Of a stretch of DNA of 64,000 bases, positions 9,203-18,942 are shown one piece after another. The position numbers and the translations under genes are program-made. The stretch lies in assembly GCA_017553545.1 (NCBI GenBank), contig JAFZKT010000016.1, forward strand, positions 1-64,000, read 5' to 3'. This DNA is from Bacteroidales bacterium (GTDB lineage Bacteria; Bacteroidota; Bacteroidia; Bacteroidales; UBA932). Positions within the stretch are counted from its first letter, which is position 1. Each line of letters begins with the position of its first letter. The notes below the pieces were generated by a model. That model was not told the DNA's origin. It did no database searches and worked only from the letters and a program-made list of their open reading frames with translations.

Positions 9203-10630
9203 ATGGATTCGGCATCTGTCCTCAGGATTTTCCAGGAAATCACCTGCATCCCGCGTGAAAGCGGTCACGAAGAAAAAATGACGGAGTACCTGCAGCAGTT
9301 CGCTGTCAGGCTGGGTTTGCCCTGCAAGACGGACAAAACCGGCAACGTGCTCATCTCCAAACCCGCATCCAAGGGGAAGGAAAAAGTGCCGGCGCTGGTT
9401 CTGCAGGCCCATCAGGATATGGTGTGCGAGAAAAATGCGCACTTTGAATTCGATTTCCACAAACAGCCCATCCCGTACGTTATCGAAGACGGCTGGATGG
9501 TCGCGAAGGACACCACCCTGGGGGCCGATGACGGCATTGGCATCGCCACCTGCCTGGCGCTGCTGGAAAGCAAGGACCCCATGGGCAAGCTGGAATGCCT
9601 TTTTACCATCTCTGAGGAAACCGGCATGGACGGCGCCTTTGCGCTGGAACCCGGTTTCTTCGAGGGCAAGACGCTCATCAACCTGGACTCGGAAGACGAA
9701 GGCCAGCTGTTCGTGGGCTGCGCCGGCGGTCTGGACACTACGGCCACCTATGCCTTCTCCCGCGAGCCGTTGCAGAAGGGCTACAAAACCCTGAAAGTCC
9801 GCGTTTACGGTGCTCAGGGCGGTCACAGTGGAGACGACATCAATAAAGGCCGCGCCAACGCCCTGCGTGAGCTGGTGCGCTTCCTTTTCACGGAACTGCA
9901 GTATGACTTCCAGTTGATTTCCCTCGGCGGCGGCAACAAGCCCAACGCCATCTGCCGGGAAGCCTGGGCTCTCATCGCCGTCCCGGCCGATGAAGTGGAA
10001 GAGATGAAGGCCGATGTAAAAGCCTTCAGCGACGTCCTCGCTGCGGAGTATACCACTTCAGACCCGGATGTCCGGGCAGACTGCGAGGCAGTTGTATGCA
10101 AGGAAAAACCCATTGCGGAAGGCGACGCAGCCAACCTGATCGCTGCGCTTCTTGCCTGCCCGCACGGGGTGGAACGGATGTCGGCGGATATTCCAGGCCT
10201 GGTGGAAACTTCCACCAACCTTGCCGCCGCGCACATAGAAGGGGATATCCTCACCGTCATCACCAACCAGCGCAGTTCTGTGGTCTCCGAACTGCATGCC
10301 CTGGCGGAAAGGGTGGAAGCCGCCCTAAGCCTCGCCGCCTTTGAGGTTGAGCACCATGGGGAATATCCCGGATGGAAACCCAACCTCAAGTCACATGTCC
10401 TGGAAGTCTCCCTGAAGAGTTACCGCAAACTCTTCAAGACAGATCCGGAGGTGAAAGCCATCCATGCCGGCCTGGAATGCGGCCTGTTCCTGGAGAAGTT
10501 CCCGGATCTGGACATGATTTCCTTCGGCCCCACGCTCCGCGGCGTGCACGCTCCCGGGGAGAAGTTGGAACTGGCTTCCCTGGATAAGTTTGTGGCGCAT
10601 TTGAACGACGTAGTACTGAATTTTAAATGA
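9203..10630 (+). CDS. pepD: Aminoacyl-histidine dipeptidase (cytosolic dipeptidase PepD, M20 family)
   Basis: Zinc dipeptidase that splits Xaa-His and other dipeptides in the cytoplasm. The 475 residues carry M20 metal-binding and catalytic motifs: QAHQDMV (His70), LGADDGIG (Asp109/110), SEETGMDGA (Glu138/139), NLDSED (about 162-167), and the lid-domain segment GAQGGHSGDDINKGRANA around 210. Length is normal for PepD (E. coli 485 aa). The stop overlaps the rpe start by 4 nt (ATGA), so the two are probably coupled. Confidence 0.95.
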   Translation: MDSASVLRIFQEITCIPRESGHEEKMTEYLQQFAVRLGLPCKTDKTGNVLISKPASKGKEKVPALVLQAHQDMVCEKNAHFEFDFHKQPIPYVIEDGWMVAKDTTLGADDGIGIATCLALLESKDPMGKLECLFTISEETGMDGAFALEPGFFEGKTLINLDSEDEGQLFVGCAGGLDTTATYAFSREPLQKGYKTLKVRVYGAQGGHSGDDINKGRANALRELVRFLFTELQYDFQLISLGGGNKPNAICREAWALIAVPADEVEEMKADVKAFSDVLAAEYTTSDPDVRADCEAVVCKEKPIAEGDAANLIAALLACPHGVERMSADIPGLVETSTNLAAAHIEGDILTVITNQRSSVVSELHALAERVEAALSLAAFEVEHHGEYPGWKPNLKSHVLEVSLKSYRKLFKTDPEVKAIHAGLECGLFLEKFPDLDMISFGPTLRGVHAPGEKLELASLDKFVAHLNDVVLNFK

Positions 10631-11274
10631 TAAAGATTGCCCCATCCATGCTGTCGGCGGATTTTCTGCATCTGGAAAAGGATGTGGAACTGGTGAACCG
10701 GCACGCAGATCTCTTCCATCTGGACATTATGGACGGCACCTTCGTGCCCAATATCTCCTTCGGGTTCCCGGTGGTGGAAGCCATCGCACGGCAGGCGGAG
10801 AAGCCGCTGGACGTGCACCTGATGATCGTCCATCCGGAAAAGTACGTGGAGCGTTTTGCCAAGGCTGGCGCCGCGTACATCAGTTTCCACTATGAGACGG
10901 CGAAGGAGGAATCGGCCGAAATTATCGCGCAGATCCGGGCGCTGGGCGTCCAGGCGGGCATCGTCATCAACCCGGACTGTCCGGTGGAAGCCCTCTTCCC
11001 GCTGCTGGACAAGGTGGATTTCGTGCTCCTGATGAGCGTTTTCGCCGGATTCGGCGGGCAGAAGTTCATTCCGGAGACCATCGGCCGGATTAAGGCCGTG
11101 AGGGCGGAACTGGACAGCATCGGCCGGAAAGAAGTGCCCATCGAGGTGGACGGCGGCATCGGCCCGGACAATGCGGCGGAAGTGGTGAAGGCGGGCGCGG
11201 AAATCCTGGTTGCCGGCAGTTCGGTCTTCAAGGCGGAGAATCCGGCTGGTGCCATCCGTGCCATGCGGGGATAA
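10627..11274 (+). CDS. rpe: Ribulose-phosphate 3-epimerase
   Basis: Interconverts ribulose 5-phosphate and xylulose 5-phosphate in the pentose phosphate pathway. The 215-residue TIM barrel shows APSMLSADF at the start, the metal and catalytic motifs HLDIMDGTFVPNISFG (about 35-50), DVHLMI (about 65), and EVDGGIGPDNA near 175. Length is typical. The start overlaps the pepD stop. Confidence 0.97.
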   Translation: MIKIAPSMLSADFLHLEKDVELVNRHADLFHLDIMDGTFVPNISFGFPVVEAIARQAEKPLDVHLMIVHPEKYVERFAKAGAAYISFHYETAKEESAEIIAQIRALGVQAGIVINPDCPVEALFPLLDKVDFVLLMSVFAGFGGQKFIPETIGRIKAVRAELDSIGRKEVPIEVDGGIGPDNAAEVVKAGAEILVAGSSVFKAENPAGAIRAMRG

Positions 11275-11279
11275 TTTAT

Positions 11280-11287
11280 TATATTTG
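11280..11287 (+). promoter_or_regulatory. -7 box for the rsfS-ftsH-cdsA-psd operon
   Basis: TATATTTG fits TAnnTTTG exactly, 20 nt before the rsfS start codon. Confidence 0.55.
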
Positions 11288-11307
11288 TAGGATAAATAAC
11301 GGTTTAT

Positions 11308-11658
11308 ATGATAACTCACGATCTTCGGCTCATCGCCGATGCCATTATTGACAAGAAAGGGGAGGGCGTCGTTGCCCTGGACCTTCGGCAGATAGACGGC
11401 GCCATCACGGACTGGTTCGTGGTGTGCGACGGCTCCAACACCACGCAGGTGGGAGCCATCGCCGACAATATCGCCGAAAAGATGAAGGAGGAAGGCCATA
11501 CCCTGTACCGTAGTCAGGGAGAGGGCAATAACTTCTGGATCATTCAGGATTATGGCAACATCGTGGTACATATTTTTCTGAAGGAATATCGGGAGTTCTA
11601 CCGCCTGGAGGCTCTCTGGGCCGATGTCCCCCGTAAAGAATACAAGGCAAGAAAGTAA
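11308..11658 (+). CDS. rsfS: Ribosomal silencing factor RsfS
   Basis: Binds ribosomal protein L14 on the large subunit and blocks subunit joining when nutrients are low. The 116-residue protein has the family core with DWFVVCDGSNTTQVGAIADNI and the C-terminal DYGNIVVHIFLKEYREFYRLEALW. Length is normal. It is the first gene of a four-gene run: its TAA overlaps the ftsH ATG by one base. Confidence 0.96.
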   Translation: MITHDLRLIADAIIDKKGEGVVALDLRQIDGAITDWFVVCDGSNTTQVGAIADNIAEKMKEEGHTLYRSQGEGNNFWIIQDYGNIVVHIFLKEYREFYRLEALWADVPRKEYKARK

Positions 11659-13583
11659 TGAAGAAAAAGATAAATCTCTCCTGGCTGTATTTCCTGCTCC
11701 TGCTGGGAATCGGCTATCTATTGTTCAACAACCAGCGTTCTTCGGATCCGGAAAAGATTGAATGGGCGGAAGTTCAGTCCATGATCGAGGCCGGGGACGT
11801 GTCGGAAATCACCTTTATCCGGAACGACTTCAAGGGTGAGGTAAAACTGCGTCCGGAACGGGTGGCCAAATATACGGACAAGTTTCGCGACGGCATCCCG
11901 CCCAAACGCGCCCCGCAGTTCTTCTTCCTGGTTTCCAGTAAGTTCAACCCCGAAGAAACCTTCGCCGAGTTGAACGGTGCGCCGGAAGTCACGGACCAGT
12001 TCAAGGTCATTATGAAGAACGAAGAACATATCTGGGGAGAAATCCTTCAGATGGTTCTTCCCCTGGTGATTCTCATCGTCTTCTGGATGCTGATGTTCCG
12101 TGGGGTAAACCGCGGTGCGGGTGGCGCCGGCGGCGGTGGCTTCAATCCCTTCAACACAGGGAAATCCACTGCCAAGGAGGCCGATAAAAACCAGGTCAAG
12201 GTCACCTTCAAGGATGTGGCCGGCCTTTATGGCGCCAAGGAAGAGGTAATGGAGATTGTGGATTTTCTGAAGAGTCCACAGAAATACACCTCGCTGGGCG
12301 GAAAAATCCCCAAGGGCGCCCTGTTGGTAGGCCCTCCCGGCACCGGTAAGACGCTGCTGGCAAAAGCCGTGGCAGGGGAGGCCAACGTGCCTTTCTTCTC
12401 CATCAGCGGTTCGGACTTCGTAGAAATGTTCGTGGGTGTGGGTGCCTCGCGTGTGCGTGACCTCTTCCGTCAGGCCAAGGAAAAGGCTCCCTGCATTGTC
12501 TTTATCGATGAAATTGACGCCGTGGGCCGCGCCCGTGCCAAGAACGGTGGATTCTCCTCCAATGACGAGCGGGAGAATACGCTTAATCAGCTCCTTACGG
12601 AAATGGACGGCTTCGGCACCAACAGCGGCGTGATTGTGCTTGCCGCCACCAACCGGGCCGATATTCTGGACCAGGCACTCATGCGTGCCGGTCGCTTCGA
12701 CCGCCAGATCAACGTGGAGCTGCCGGAACTGAAGGAGCGCGAGGAAATCTTCCAGGTGCACCTGAAGGATATCAAGGTGGCCGAGGATTTCAACGTGGAA
12801 TTCATGGCCAAGCATACGCCCGGCTTCTCCGGGGCGGATATTGCGAATGTCTGCAACGAAGCGGCCCTCACCGCCGCCCGCCGCGGCCACGAGAAAGTGC
12901 TGCAACAGGACTTCCTGGATGCCGTAGACCGCATTATCGGCGGCCTGGAGCGCAAGTCCAATACCATCATGACGCCTGCGGAGAAACGGACGACGGCTTA
13001 TCACGAGGCAGGTCACGCCCTGGTGGGCTGGCTGCTGCCGTACGCGGATCCCGTGTTCAAGGTTTCCATCATCCCGCGCGGCAAAGCCCTGGGGCTCACC
13101 TGGAGCCTGCCGGAAGAACGGAAGAACTGGTCAAAGACCGTAATGATGGACCGGATGTGCATGCTTCTGGGGGGCCGCGTGGCAGAAGAAATCCTTAACG
13201 GAGAGCCTTCCACCGGTGCTTTGAACGATCTGGAGCGTCTGACCGGCATGGCCTATTCCATGGTGCAGTACTATGGCATGAGCGATAAAGTGGGCAACCT
13301 TTCCTTCTATGATTCCTCCGGTGCCCGTGGCTACAATCTGGTAAAACCCTATTCGGAGAAAACGGCCGAACTGATGGACCAGGAAGTGAAGGCCATCGTG
13401 GAGAGTATCCATAAGCGTACCTTGAAACTCATCGAGAGCCACAAGGATGCCTTCATGCAGCTGGGTGCCCTTCTCCTGGAGAAAGAGGTGGTATTTGCCG
13501 ATGATCTGGAGCAGATCCTGGGTCCCAAGGTGAAACCCGCCGAAGACGATCAATTCCCGCAAGAAGAACACTCCAAGGCATGA
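11658..13583 (+). CDS. ftsH: ATP-dependent zinc metalloprotease FtsH
   Basis: Membrane-anchored AAA+ protease that degrades unassembled membrane proteins and regulators. The 641 residues contain TM1 (about 9-24), a periplasmic segment, TM2 (about 130-148), a Gly-rich linker, Walker [10 protein letters not shown] (about 224-232), Walker [12 protein letters not shown], the second region of homology with RAGRFDR, and the zinc site HEAGH (449-453). It starts one base inside the rsfS stop and its own stop overlaps cdsA (ATGA). Confidence 0.98.
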   Translation: MKKKINLSWLYFLLLLGIGYLLFNNQRSSDPEKIEWAEVQSMIEAGDVSEITFIRNDFKGEVKLRPERVAKYTDKFRDGIPPKRAPQFFFLVSSKFNPEETFAELNGAPEVTDQFKVIMKNEEHIWGEILQMVLPLVILIVFWMLMFRGVNRGAGGAGGGGFNPFNTGKSTAKEADKNQVKVTFKDVAGLYGAKEEVMEIVDFLKSPQKYTSLGGKIPKGALLVGPPGTGKTLLAKAVAGEANVPFFSISGSDFVEMFVGVGASRVRDLFRQAKEKAPCIVFIDEIDAVGRARAKNGGFSSNDERENTLNQLLTEMDGFGTNSGVIVLAATNRADILDQALMRAGRFDRQINVELPELKEREEIFQVHLKDIKVAEDFNVEFMAKHTPGFSGADIANVCNEAALTAARRGHEKVLQQDFLDAVDRIIGGLERKSNTIMTPAEKRTTAYHEAGHALVGWLLPYADPVFKVSIIPRGKALGLTWSLPEERKNWSKTVMMDRMCMLLGGRVAEEILNGEPSTGALNDLERLTGMAYSMVQYYGMSDKVGNLSFYDSSGARGYNLVKPYSEKTAELMDQEVKAIVESIHKRTLKLIESHKDAFMQLGALLLEKEVVFADDLEQILGPKVKPAEDDQFPQEEHSKA

Positions 13584-14410
13584 ACGGAACCGTAAAACGC
13601 AGTATTTTCGGACTTCTCTTCCTGGCAGTCATGCTGGGGGGACTTCTGTATCATGAATATGCCTTCGGCATCCTTTTCCTGTTTATCTCTTTCCAGATGC
13701 TGCTGGAGTTTTACAGGATTAACCTGGGGGATTCCATGCGTTTTCTGCAAACGGCCGGCCTGATTGTGGGGAACATCCTGTTCCTGCTGGGCTTCTTCTA
13801 TTTCAGGGGGGATGCATCCTTGTCGCTGTTCGTTGGCGGCGGTGTGGGTCTTCTGCTGTTGCTGCTGTGCCAGTCGGTGCTACAGATAAACCACCAGGAC
13901 TTCCCCAAGTTCGCCTTCATTCTGGCCGGGCTTCTGTATGTCTCACTGCCTCTGGCACTGTCTCCTGCACTGGTCTTTACGGAAGGCTCTTTCAGCGGCC
14001 TGCTGCTTGTGGCTTTCTTCTGCATTATTTGGGCTTCGGATGTTGGGGCATACTGTCTGGGAATGCTGTTCGGGCAGAAAATCTGGCCCGCCAAGATGTG
14101 CCCAAGCATTTCTCCCAAAAAGTCCTGGGCCGGGTTCATCGGTGGACTGCTGTTCGCCTGTCTGGCGGGCGCCGTCCTTAAATGGACAGGTCTTTTGGCG
14201 CTCTCCATGTTTCACTGTGTGGTCATGGCAGCCGTCATGCATGTTTTCGGAGTCTTCGGGGACCTCTTTGAATCGCTTTGGAAACGTGCTGCCGGGATAA
14301 AGGATTCCGGGAACGTTATTCCCGGGCATGGAGGCCTGCTGGACCGCTTCGACAGTGCCCTTTTCGCCATCCCCGCCGCTTGTATTTACCTTGCAATCAT
14401 CGGCCTATGA
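13580..14410 (+). CDS. cdsA: Phosphatidate cytidylyltransferase
   Basis: Makes CDP-diacylglycerol from phosphatidate and CTP, the precursor of all phospholipids. The 276-residue integral membrane protein has about seven hydrophobic segments and the C-terminal CDP-diglyceride synthetase signature (SPKKSWAGFIGG ... GDLFESLWKRAAGIKDSG ... PGHGGLLDRFDS). Downstream psd starts in the ATGA overlap, linking two successive steps of phosphatidylethanolamine synthesis. Confidence 0.96.
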   Translation: MNGTVKRSIFGLLFLAVMLGGLLYHEYAFGILFLFISFQMLLEFYRINLGDSMRFLQTAGLIVGNILFLLGFFYFRGDASLSLFVGGGVGLLLLLLCQSVLQINHQDFPKFAFILAGLLYVSLPLALSPALVFTEGSFSGLLLVAFFCIIWASDVGAYCLGMLFGQKIWPAKMCPSISPKKSWAGFIGGLLFACLAGAVLKWTGLLALSMFHCVVMAAVMHVFGVFGDLFESLWKRAAGIKDSGNVIPGHGGLLDRFDSALFAIPAACIYLAIIGL

Positions 14411-15078
14411 AATGGATAAAGATAGATAATGATTCCTATGGAACCATTCTTTTCAGCTGGGTGGTCTGCGCCCTGTTTATTTTCCTGACTGCGCGTTTCA
14501 TCCATAACCTGTGGATCAGTCTGCCCATCTCGGTCTTCCTGGTGATTTTTATGGTCTTTATCACCTGGTTCTTCCGCGTCCCCAACCGGGAGACCCCTTT
14601 CATGCACAACGACCAACTGGTCACTTCCGTCGCCGACGGAAAAGTGGTGATTGTGGAGAAGGTCTTCGAGAAAGAGTTCCTGAAGCAGGAGTGCATCCAG
14701 ATTTCCGTTTATATGGATTTCTTCGACGTGCACTGTAATTTCTGGCCGATCACCGGGAAGGTAACCTATTATAAATATCATCCCGGCAAGTATCTGCTGG
14801 CTTTCCATCCCAAGTCATCGGAAAAGAACGAACATTCGTCCACCTGCATGGAAAACGCCCACGGAAAGGTGTTCTTCAAGCAGATTGCCGGCACTTTCGC
14901 CCGTCGAATCGTGTGCTACGCAGAACCCGGGAAAATGGAGTATCGCGGGGACCAGTGCGGCGTGATCAAGTTCGGCTCACGCATAGACCTCTTTGTCTCT
15001 CCGGAGGCCGATATCAAAGTGAAGGTAGGGGATAAGGTCCGCGCCGTTGAGTCGGTTTTAGCGGTCCTGCCGGATTAA
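14407..15078 (+). CDS. psd: Phosphatidylserine decarboxylase family protein
   Basis: Decarboxylates phosphatidylserine to phosphatidylethanolamine at the inner membrane. I took the ATG at 14407 (MKWIKIDND), which overlaps the cdsA stop; an upstream in-frame start would lie deep in cdsA. The 223 residues have two N-terminal membrane segments (about 10-45), the core QISVYMDFFDVH, and GVIKFGSRIDLF, where cleavage between Gly and Ser creates the pyruvoyl group. It is the short-form Psd. It converges on ispG with a 21-nt overlap of the 3' ends. Confidence 0.95.
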   Translation: MKWIKIDNDSYGTILFSWVVCALFIFLTARFIHNLWISLPISVFLVIFMVFITWFFRVPNRETPFMHNDQLVTSVADGKVVIVEKVFEKEFLKQECIQISVYMDFFDVHCNFWPITGKVTYYKYHPGKYLLAFHPKSSEKNEHSSTCMENAHGKVFFKQIAGTFARRIVCYAEPGKMEYRGDQCGVIKFGSRIDLFVSPEADIKVKVGDKVRAVESVLAVLPD

Positions 15079-16290
15079 TTCAACCAATTTATCTACAGCC
15101 TCGTCCTCGGGTATGTGCCGGAGGACGGGTTCTTTTTTACGGTAGAGCGTCACTTTGCCGTGACCTTCGCCCACATAGCCGTAGTCTGCATCGACCATCT
15201 CGCCGGGGCCGTTCACAATGCAGCCCATCACTGCGATGACGATATTTTTGAAGCCTGAAGTGGCGGCTTTCACTTTGTTGAAGGTGCTTTCCAGATCATA
15301 GAGCGTACGGCCACAGCCGGGGCAGGCGATGTATTCAGGCTTATAGAAACGGCGTCTGCAGGCCTGCAGAATCTCGTTTTTGAGGTATTGGTCCTCAATG
15401 GGGATGTCGTCGATTTCGTGGTTCAGCAGCGCCGGGCCCCAGTCACAGGCGGCTTTGAGGAGGAGAGATTCTTCGCTTCGCTCAGAATGACAGTTATAGC
15501 GGCGGGCCAGGTACTGCGCCACGGGAATCTCGTTCTCCGGAGGCTCCGTAAGGGACACGCGGATGGTGTTGCCGATGCCTTCTTCCAGCAGCGTCGCAAT
15601 GGCTACACAGCTCTTGACGCGGCCACTGTCGCCGTTGCCGGCTTCCGTCACGCCAACATGCAGGGGAAACACCACGCCGGACTTCTGCATCAGTCGCACC
15701 AGGGCACGGTAGGCTTCCACCATCACCACGGTGTTGGAGGCCTTGAGGGATACCACCACATTGTAGAAATCGGCTTCCACGCACATCTGTACCCATTCCA
15801 TGGCGGCCAGGGCCATCGCTTCCGGCGTATTGCCGTATTTCTCCACGATGTATTTGCCCAGCGAACCGTGGTTGATGCCAATTCGTATTGCACGGTCGTA
15901 TTCCTTGCATTTGGCCAGCAGGTCCCTGAAACGCTCGCGGGCCATCTCATGATTGGGATGGAAGTTCCCGGGGTTGATGCGGATCTTCTCCACGACGGGA
16001 ACGACGGCCAGGGCTACATCGGCCGAAAAATGAATGTCCGCGACGAGGGGAATCTCTGCGGGAACGCGTGAGCGGATGGCTTCCAGGGCTGATACGTCCG
16101 AGAGGGAGGGGACCGTGATGCGGATGATTTGGGCTCCGGCCTTGGCGAGTCGCAGACACTGGGCCACGGTGGCGTCTACATCGGCCGTATGCGTATTGCA
16201 CATCGTCTGGACCACAATGGGATGGCCGGAGCCGATGAGTACGTCGCCGACATGGACGGTGCGGGTCTGGATGGGTTTATTCGCCGGCAT
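15058..16290 (-). CDS. ispG: 4-hydroxy-3-methylbut-2-enyl diphosphate synthase (IspG/GcpE)
   Basis: Iron-sulfur enzyme of the MEP isoprenoid pathway converting MEcPP to HMBPP. The 410 residues show a TIM-barrel N-terminus (QTMCNTHTADVDAT, VADIHFSADVAL, KIRINPGN) and a C-terminal cluster domain with ACPGCGRTLYDLE (Cys323, Cys326) and GCIVNGPGE (Cys357, Glu364). It is longer than E. coli IspG (372 aa) but shorter than the roughly 600-residue form I associate with many Bacteroidetes. At the joint between the domains residues 267-277 (CHSERSEESLL) are encoded by a dispersed repeat. It is last in the ligA-to-ispG run and overlaps the upstream gene by 14 nt. Confidence 0.96.
   Translation of the reverse strand: MPANKPIQTRTVHVGDVLIGSGHPIVVQTMCNTHTADVDATVAQCLRLAKAGAQIIRITVPSLSDVSALEAIRSRVPAEIPLVADIHFSADVALAVVPVVEKIRINPGNFHPNHEMARERFRDLLAKCKEYDRAIRIGINHGSLGKYIVEKYGNTPEAMALAAMEWVQMCVEADFYNVVVSLKASNTVVMVEAYRALVRLMQKSGVVFPLHVGVTEAGNGDSGRVKSCVAIATLLEEGIGNTIRVSLTEPPENEIPVAQYLARRYNCHSERSEESLLLKAACDWGPALLNHEIDDIPIEDQYLKNEILQACRRRFYKPEYIACPGCGRTLYDLESTFNKVKAATSGFKNIVIAVMGCIVNGPGEMVDADYGYVGEGHGKVTLYRKKEPVLRHIPEDEAVDKLVELIRQDR
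15464..15493 (-). repeat. Dispersed repeat family A variant, copy inside ispG
   Basis: On the minus strand this reads TGTCATTCTGAGCGAAGCGA plus AGAATCTCTCCT, a common intergenic repeat in many bacterial genomes. Here it is in frame and gives CHSERSEESLL between the two IspG domains. A 15-nt partial copy occurs at 26986-27000. Confidence 0.8.
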
Positions 16291-17146
16291 TCTGCTGTTC
16301 GATCATCTTTTTGGCCAGTTGCTTCAGCTGGGCACGCGTATGGCCGTAGCGGGGTGTAAGCTGGTAATAGACGCCCAGGGTGATGGCGCCGTCCAGCGGA
16401 TAGGCGAAACGGTAATAATACTGGCTGGTATAGTCCGGGTTCCAGAAGCTTTCCCAGCCCCATTTTACCTGTGCATTCAAGTGGATTTCGACGGGGGAGA
16501 ACATTAGGCCGAAACCCAGACCGCCCTGGACGCCATAGGTGAGGCGACGTTCGTGGTCCATGAAACTGTACTGATACTTCGTATAGTCCGGATTGGTGGC
16601 AAAACCTTCGTCCAGAACGCGTGAGATGGACGTTCTGTAACCGCCGTAGATGCCCAGTTTGATGAGCATCTTGAAATGCTCGCCCATATCCAGGTGGAAA
16701 TGGCTCAGGATAAAGGCTTCGGGCACTTTCATCAGCACTTTGTAAGCGCCGGATGCGGGCTCCCAGGGCCTGTAACCCGTTTCCTCGTTGTATCGGAACT
16801 CATAGCCTTCATAGTTCTGCTGGGCGCCGAATTCCAGTCCCATGTTGGGAAATACGCCGAACATGGTGAAATAACGTACCACGGAAAAACCGTATACCGG
16901 AGCGGCCCATTGCATGGCGACGTCGCGCGTGGGATTGAACATACCCATCTGCATGGAGGCGCCGCCATAGGCACCCGCCATCCAATAGTCGTTGGGTTTG
17001 GCCACTGTGATCTGGAGGCTGTCAAGATACTCGTTCGTCACGGTATCCGGGAGAGAGAAAAACTCCTTCTCCAGGTCCACCTGGGCGCGGGCCTCAAAAA
17101 CTGAAAAACACAGCGCCAGTACTATGAAAAGCCTTTTTCCGCTCAT
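16277..17146 (-). CDS. Outer-membrane beta-barrel protein of unknown function
   Basis: A 289-residue protein with a signal peptide (MSGKRLFIVLALCFSVFEARAQ) and a C-terminal part of alternating glycine and aromatic residues typical of an eight-to-ten-stranded outer-membrane barrel (PorT-like proteins of Bacteroidetes are the nearest type I can name). The start at 17146 was chosen because its ATG overlaps the stop of the upstream lipoprotein gene (ATGA) and begins directly with the signal peptide. No enzymatic motif is visible. It lies in the ligA-relA-ispG run. Confidence 0.75.
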   Translation of the reverse strand: MSGKRLFIVLALCFSVFEARAQVDLEKEFFSLPDTVTNEYLDSLQITVAKPNDYWMAGAYGGASMQMGMFNPTRDVAMQWAAPVYGFSVVRYFTMFGVFPNMGLEFGAQQNYEGYEFRYNEETGYRPWEPASGAYKVLMKVPEAFILSHFHLDMGEHFKMLIKLGIYGGYRTSISRVLDEGFATNPDYTKYQYSFMDHERRLTYGVQGGLGFGLMFSPVEIHLNAQVKWGWESFWNPDYTSQYYYRFAYPLDGAITLGVYYQLTPRYGHTRAQLKQLAKKMIEQQNAGE

Positions 17147-18942
17147 CTGAACAGTTCCTCCATATTCACATCCCATACCATTTCGGCCTTTTCCAGCACC
17201 TCAATCAGGAATTTGTCCTTCAGCTTGAAGAAACGCACTTTCTCCGGCTGACGGTGCTCCAGGAGATTGCCTGTGTCCACCAGGTTGTTCCGGTTCACGT
17301 CTTCCGTCATGCGAATGCAGTAATTGCCCGCTTTCAGGTAAGGGAAGAGGACTTCTCCGTCTTTTTCGGTTATTTTAGTGCGTAACACTTTGTTGCGCTG
17401 TTCGTTCAGCAGGTCGATGATATAACGGTTCCGCACGCCGGAGAGATTCAGGGTGATGGATGAGAGCTTTTCGTCGTTCGGCAGCGTGGTCTTAAGGAGG
17501 GTGCTGTCGTTGTAGAAGCCGTTAACATCGCGGAATCTGCGGTGCGGAATCTTCAGATAATAGTCATAACCCACCTGAAACGGCTCCGTGGGGAAAATGC
17601 TGTAGTGGCGCAGGTTCGTGCTGTCCCGGACTACCCTTACGCTGCCTTTGCTTTCCTGTTGGCGGGGATTGACGCTCTTGAACTCCAGCTCATCCCAATG
17701 TTCCTCGATAAGCGGGAAGTCGAAGGTTACCTGGAACCCGTATTGCTCGATGAGGGTGGCATCGGCCTCCGTCTTCATCACGGCAGTGGTGTCCTCATGC
17801 TTGCGGTTACGGGTGTCCTTCTGCTTTTTCATCAGTTCGGCCCGCGCCTCCTTGCTCAGAAACAGTTTGACGGTCTCCTTGGTGCGTTTGAGACGGCCTG
17901 TGGTATCCGTCTTGTCATAGACCAGGTCCAGTTTCAGCGTGTCCGGCATCTTCCGCTGGTCGTTTACCCAAAGTTCAAGGGAATCCAGCTGGGGATTGAA
18001 CTGACGGAGCAGTTTTTCCCGAGGCAGTCCCTTGATTCGCATGTCGTAGATGTGCGCGCCCGGTGCCATGAAGGTGAGATAGGCCGTCCGTTCGCCTACG
18101 CGTTCCTTCTTAACGATATACTGTTTGGAAGGTTTCTCGCGGAAGACGTTCAGTTCAAACTGCGTTTTCCGGGCCATGCAAAGGGCCGTATCCTTCATGT
18201 CGAACTTTTTGAATTCGTAGAGGGAGTCATTATAGACGATATCCGGACGGAAGAGACTGTCCAGAAAGGCGATACGTTCGCTTTCCGGGTCATATTTGTT
18301 GTTGTTATTCTCGTCCTTGATGGCATAGACGCGGTAGACGGTGTCCTGGATATTCCGGATGCTGAAATAGCCCCAGTCGTCGGTTTTGGCGGCGGCTACC
18401 GGCCTTTGCAGGAAGACGGCCGAATCCGCCTGATCTTTATACAGAAGGACGGTGGCGCCCTTCAGCGGTTTCAGCGAATTGCAATCCTGCACCAAACCGG
18501 TTACGCACATGGAATCTATCTGCTCGCCGGTGGAGAACACAAGGGTAAACCCGGGGTAGGGGTTTCCTTCGTTGTTGTCCACGATGGCGCCGGTGAGATC
18601 CAGCGTATAGGTGGTGTTGGGTTCCAGATCTTCTTCAAAGGTGACGACCAGCGATTTCCCTTTAATGGCGCCCTTCGGTTTTTTCTCCATGGGGGGAGAG
18701 AGGAAAATGCTGCTGGCATCCTTGATTTTCACGTATTCGTTAAAGGTGAAGACCAGCTTGGTTCCGTGTGTGGGCACATTCGCCGTGCCGGGAAGGGGAT
18801 TCACCTTTGTCATCAACGGCGGAATGGTGTCCTTGGGGCCTCCCGTGGGCGGTGTGGTTGTGTTGGCACATCCCATGGGGAAGAACAGCGGCAGCAGGAA
18901 AATGGCGGCCGGAATGAGCGGGAAAAGGTTTTTCAGTTTCAT
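17143..18942 (-). CDS. Lipoprotein with bacterial Ig-like (Big_5-type) domain
   Basis: A 599-residue envelope protein. The N-terminus MKLKNLFPLIPAAIFLLPLFF leads to the lipobox FPMGC, so it should be lipidated. Residues about 37-135 form an Ig-like domain (IPPLMTKVNPLPGTANVPTHGTK ... FTFNEYVKIKDASS) often found in Bacteroidetes surface proteins. The rest contains beta-rich repeats with DxNxNxxxD-like loops (DENNNNKYDPESE, DVNRNNLVDTG) that may bind calcium. Function unknown. Start and stop overlap relA/spoT and the barrel gene by 4 nt each. Confidence 0.8.
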   Translation of the reverse strand: MKLKNLFPLIPAAIFLLPLFFPMGCANTTTPPTGGPKDTIPPLMTKVNPLPGTANVPTHGTKLVFTFNEYVKIKDASSIFLSPPMEKKPKGAIKGKSLVVTFEEDLEPNTTYTLDLTGAIVDNNEGNPYPGFTLVFSTGEQIDSMCVTGLVQDCNSLKPLKGATVLLYKDQADSAVFLQRPVAAAKTDDWGYFSIRNIQDTVYRVYAIKDENNNNKYDPESERIAFLDSLFRPDIVYNDSLYEFKKFDMKDTALCMARKTQFELNVFREKPSKQYIVKKERVGERTAYLTFMAPGAHIYDMRIKGLPREKLLRQFNPQLDSLELWVNDQRKMPDTLKLDLVYDKTDTTGRLKRTKETVKLFLSKEARAELMKKQKDTRNRKHEDTTAVMKTEADATLIEQYGFQVTFDFPLIEEHWDELEFKSVNPRQQESKGSVRVVRDSTNLRHYSIFPTEPFQVGYDYYLKIPHRRFRDVNGFYNDSTLLKTTLPNDEKLSSITLNLSGVRNRYIIDLLNEQRNKVLRTKITEKDGEVLFPYLKAGNYCIRMTEDVNRNNLVDTGNLLEHRQPEKVRFFKLKDKFLIEVLEKAEMVWDVNMEELFR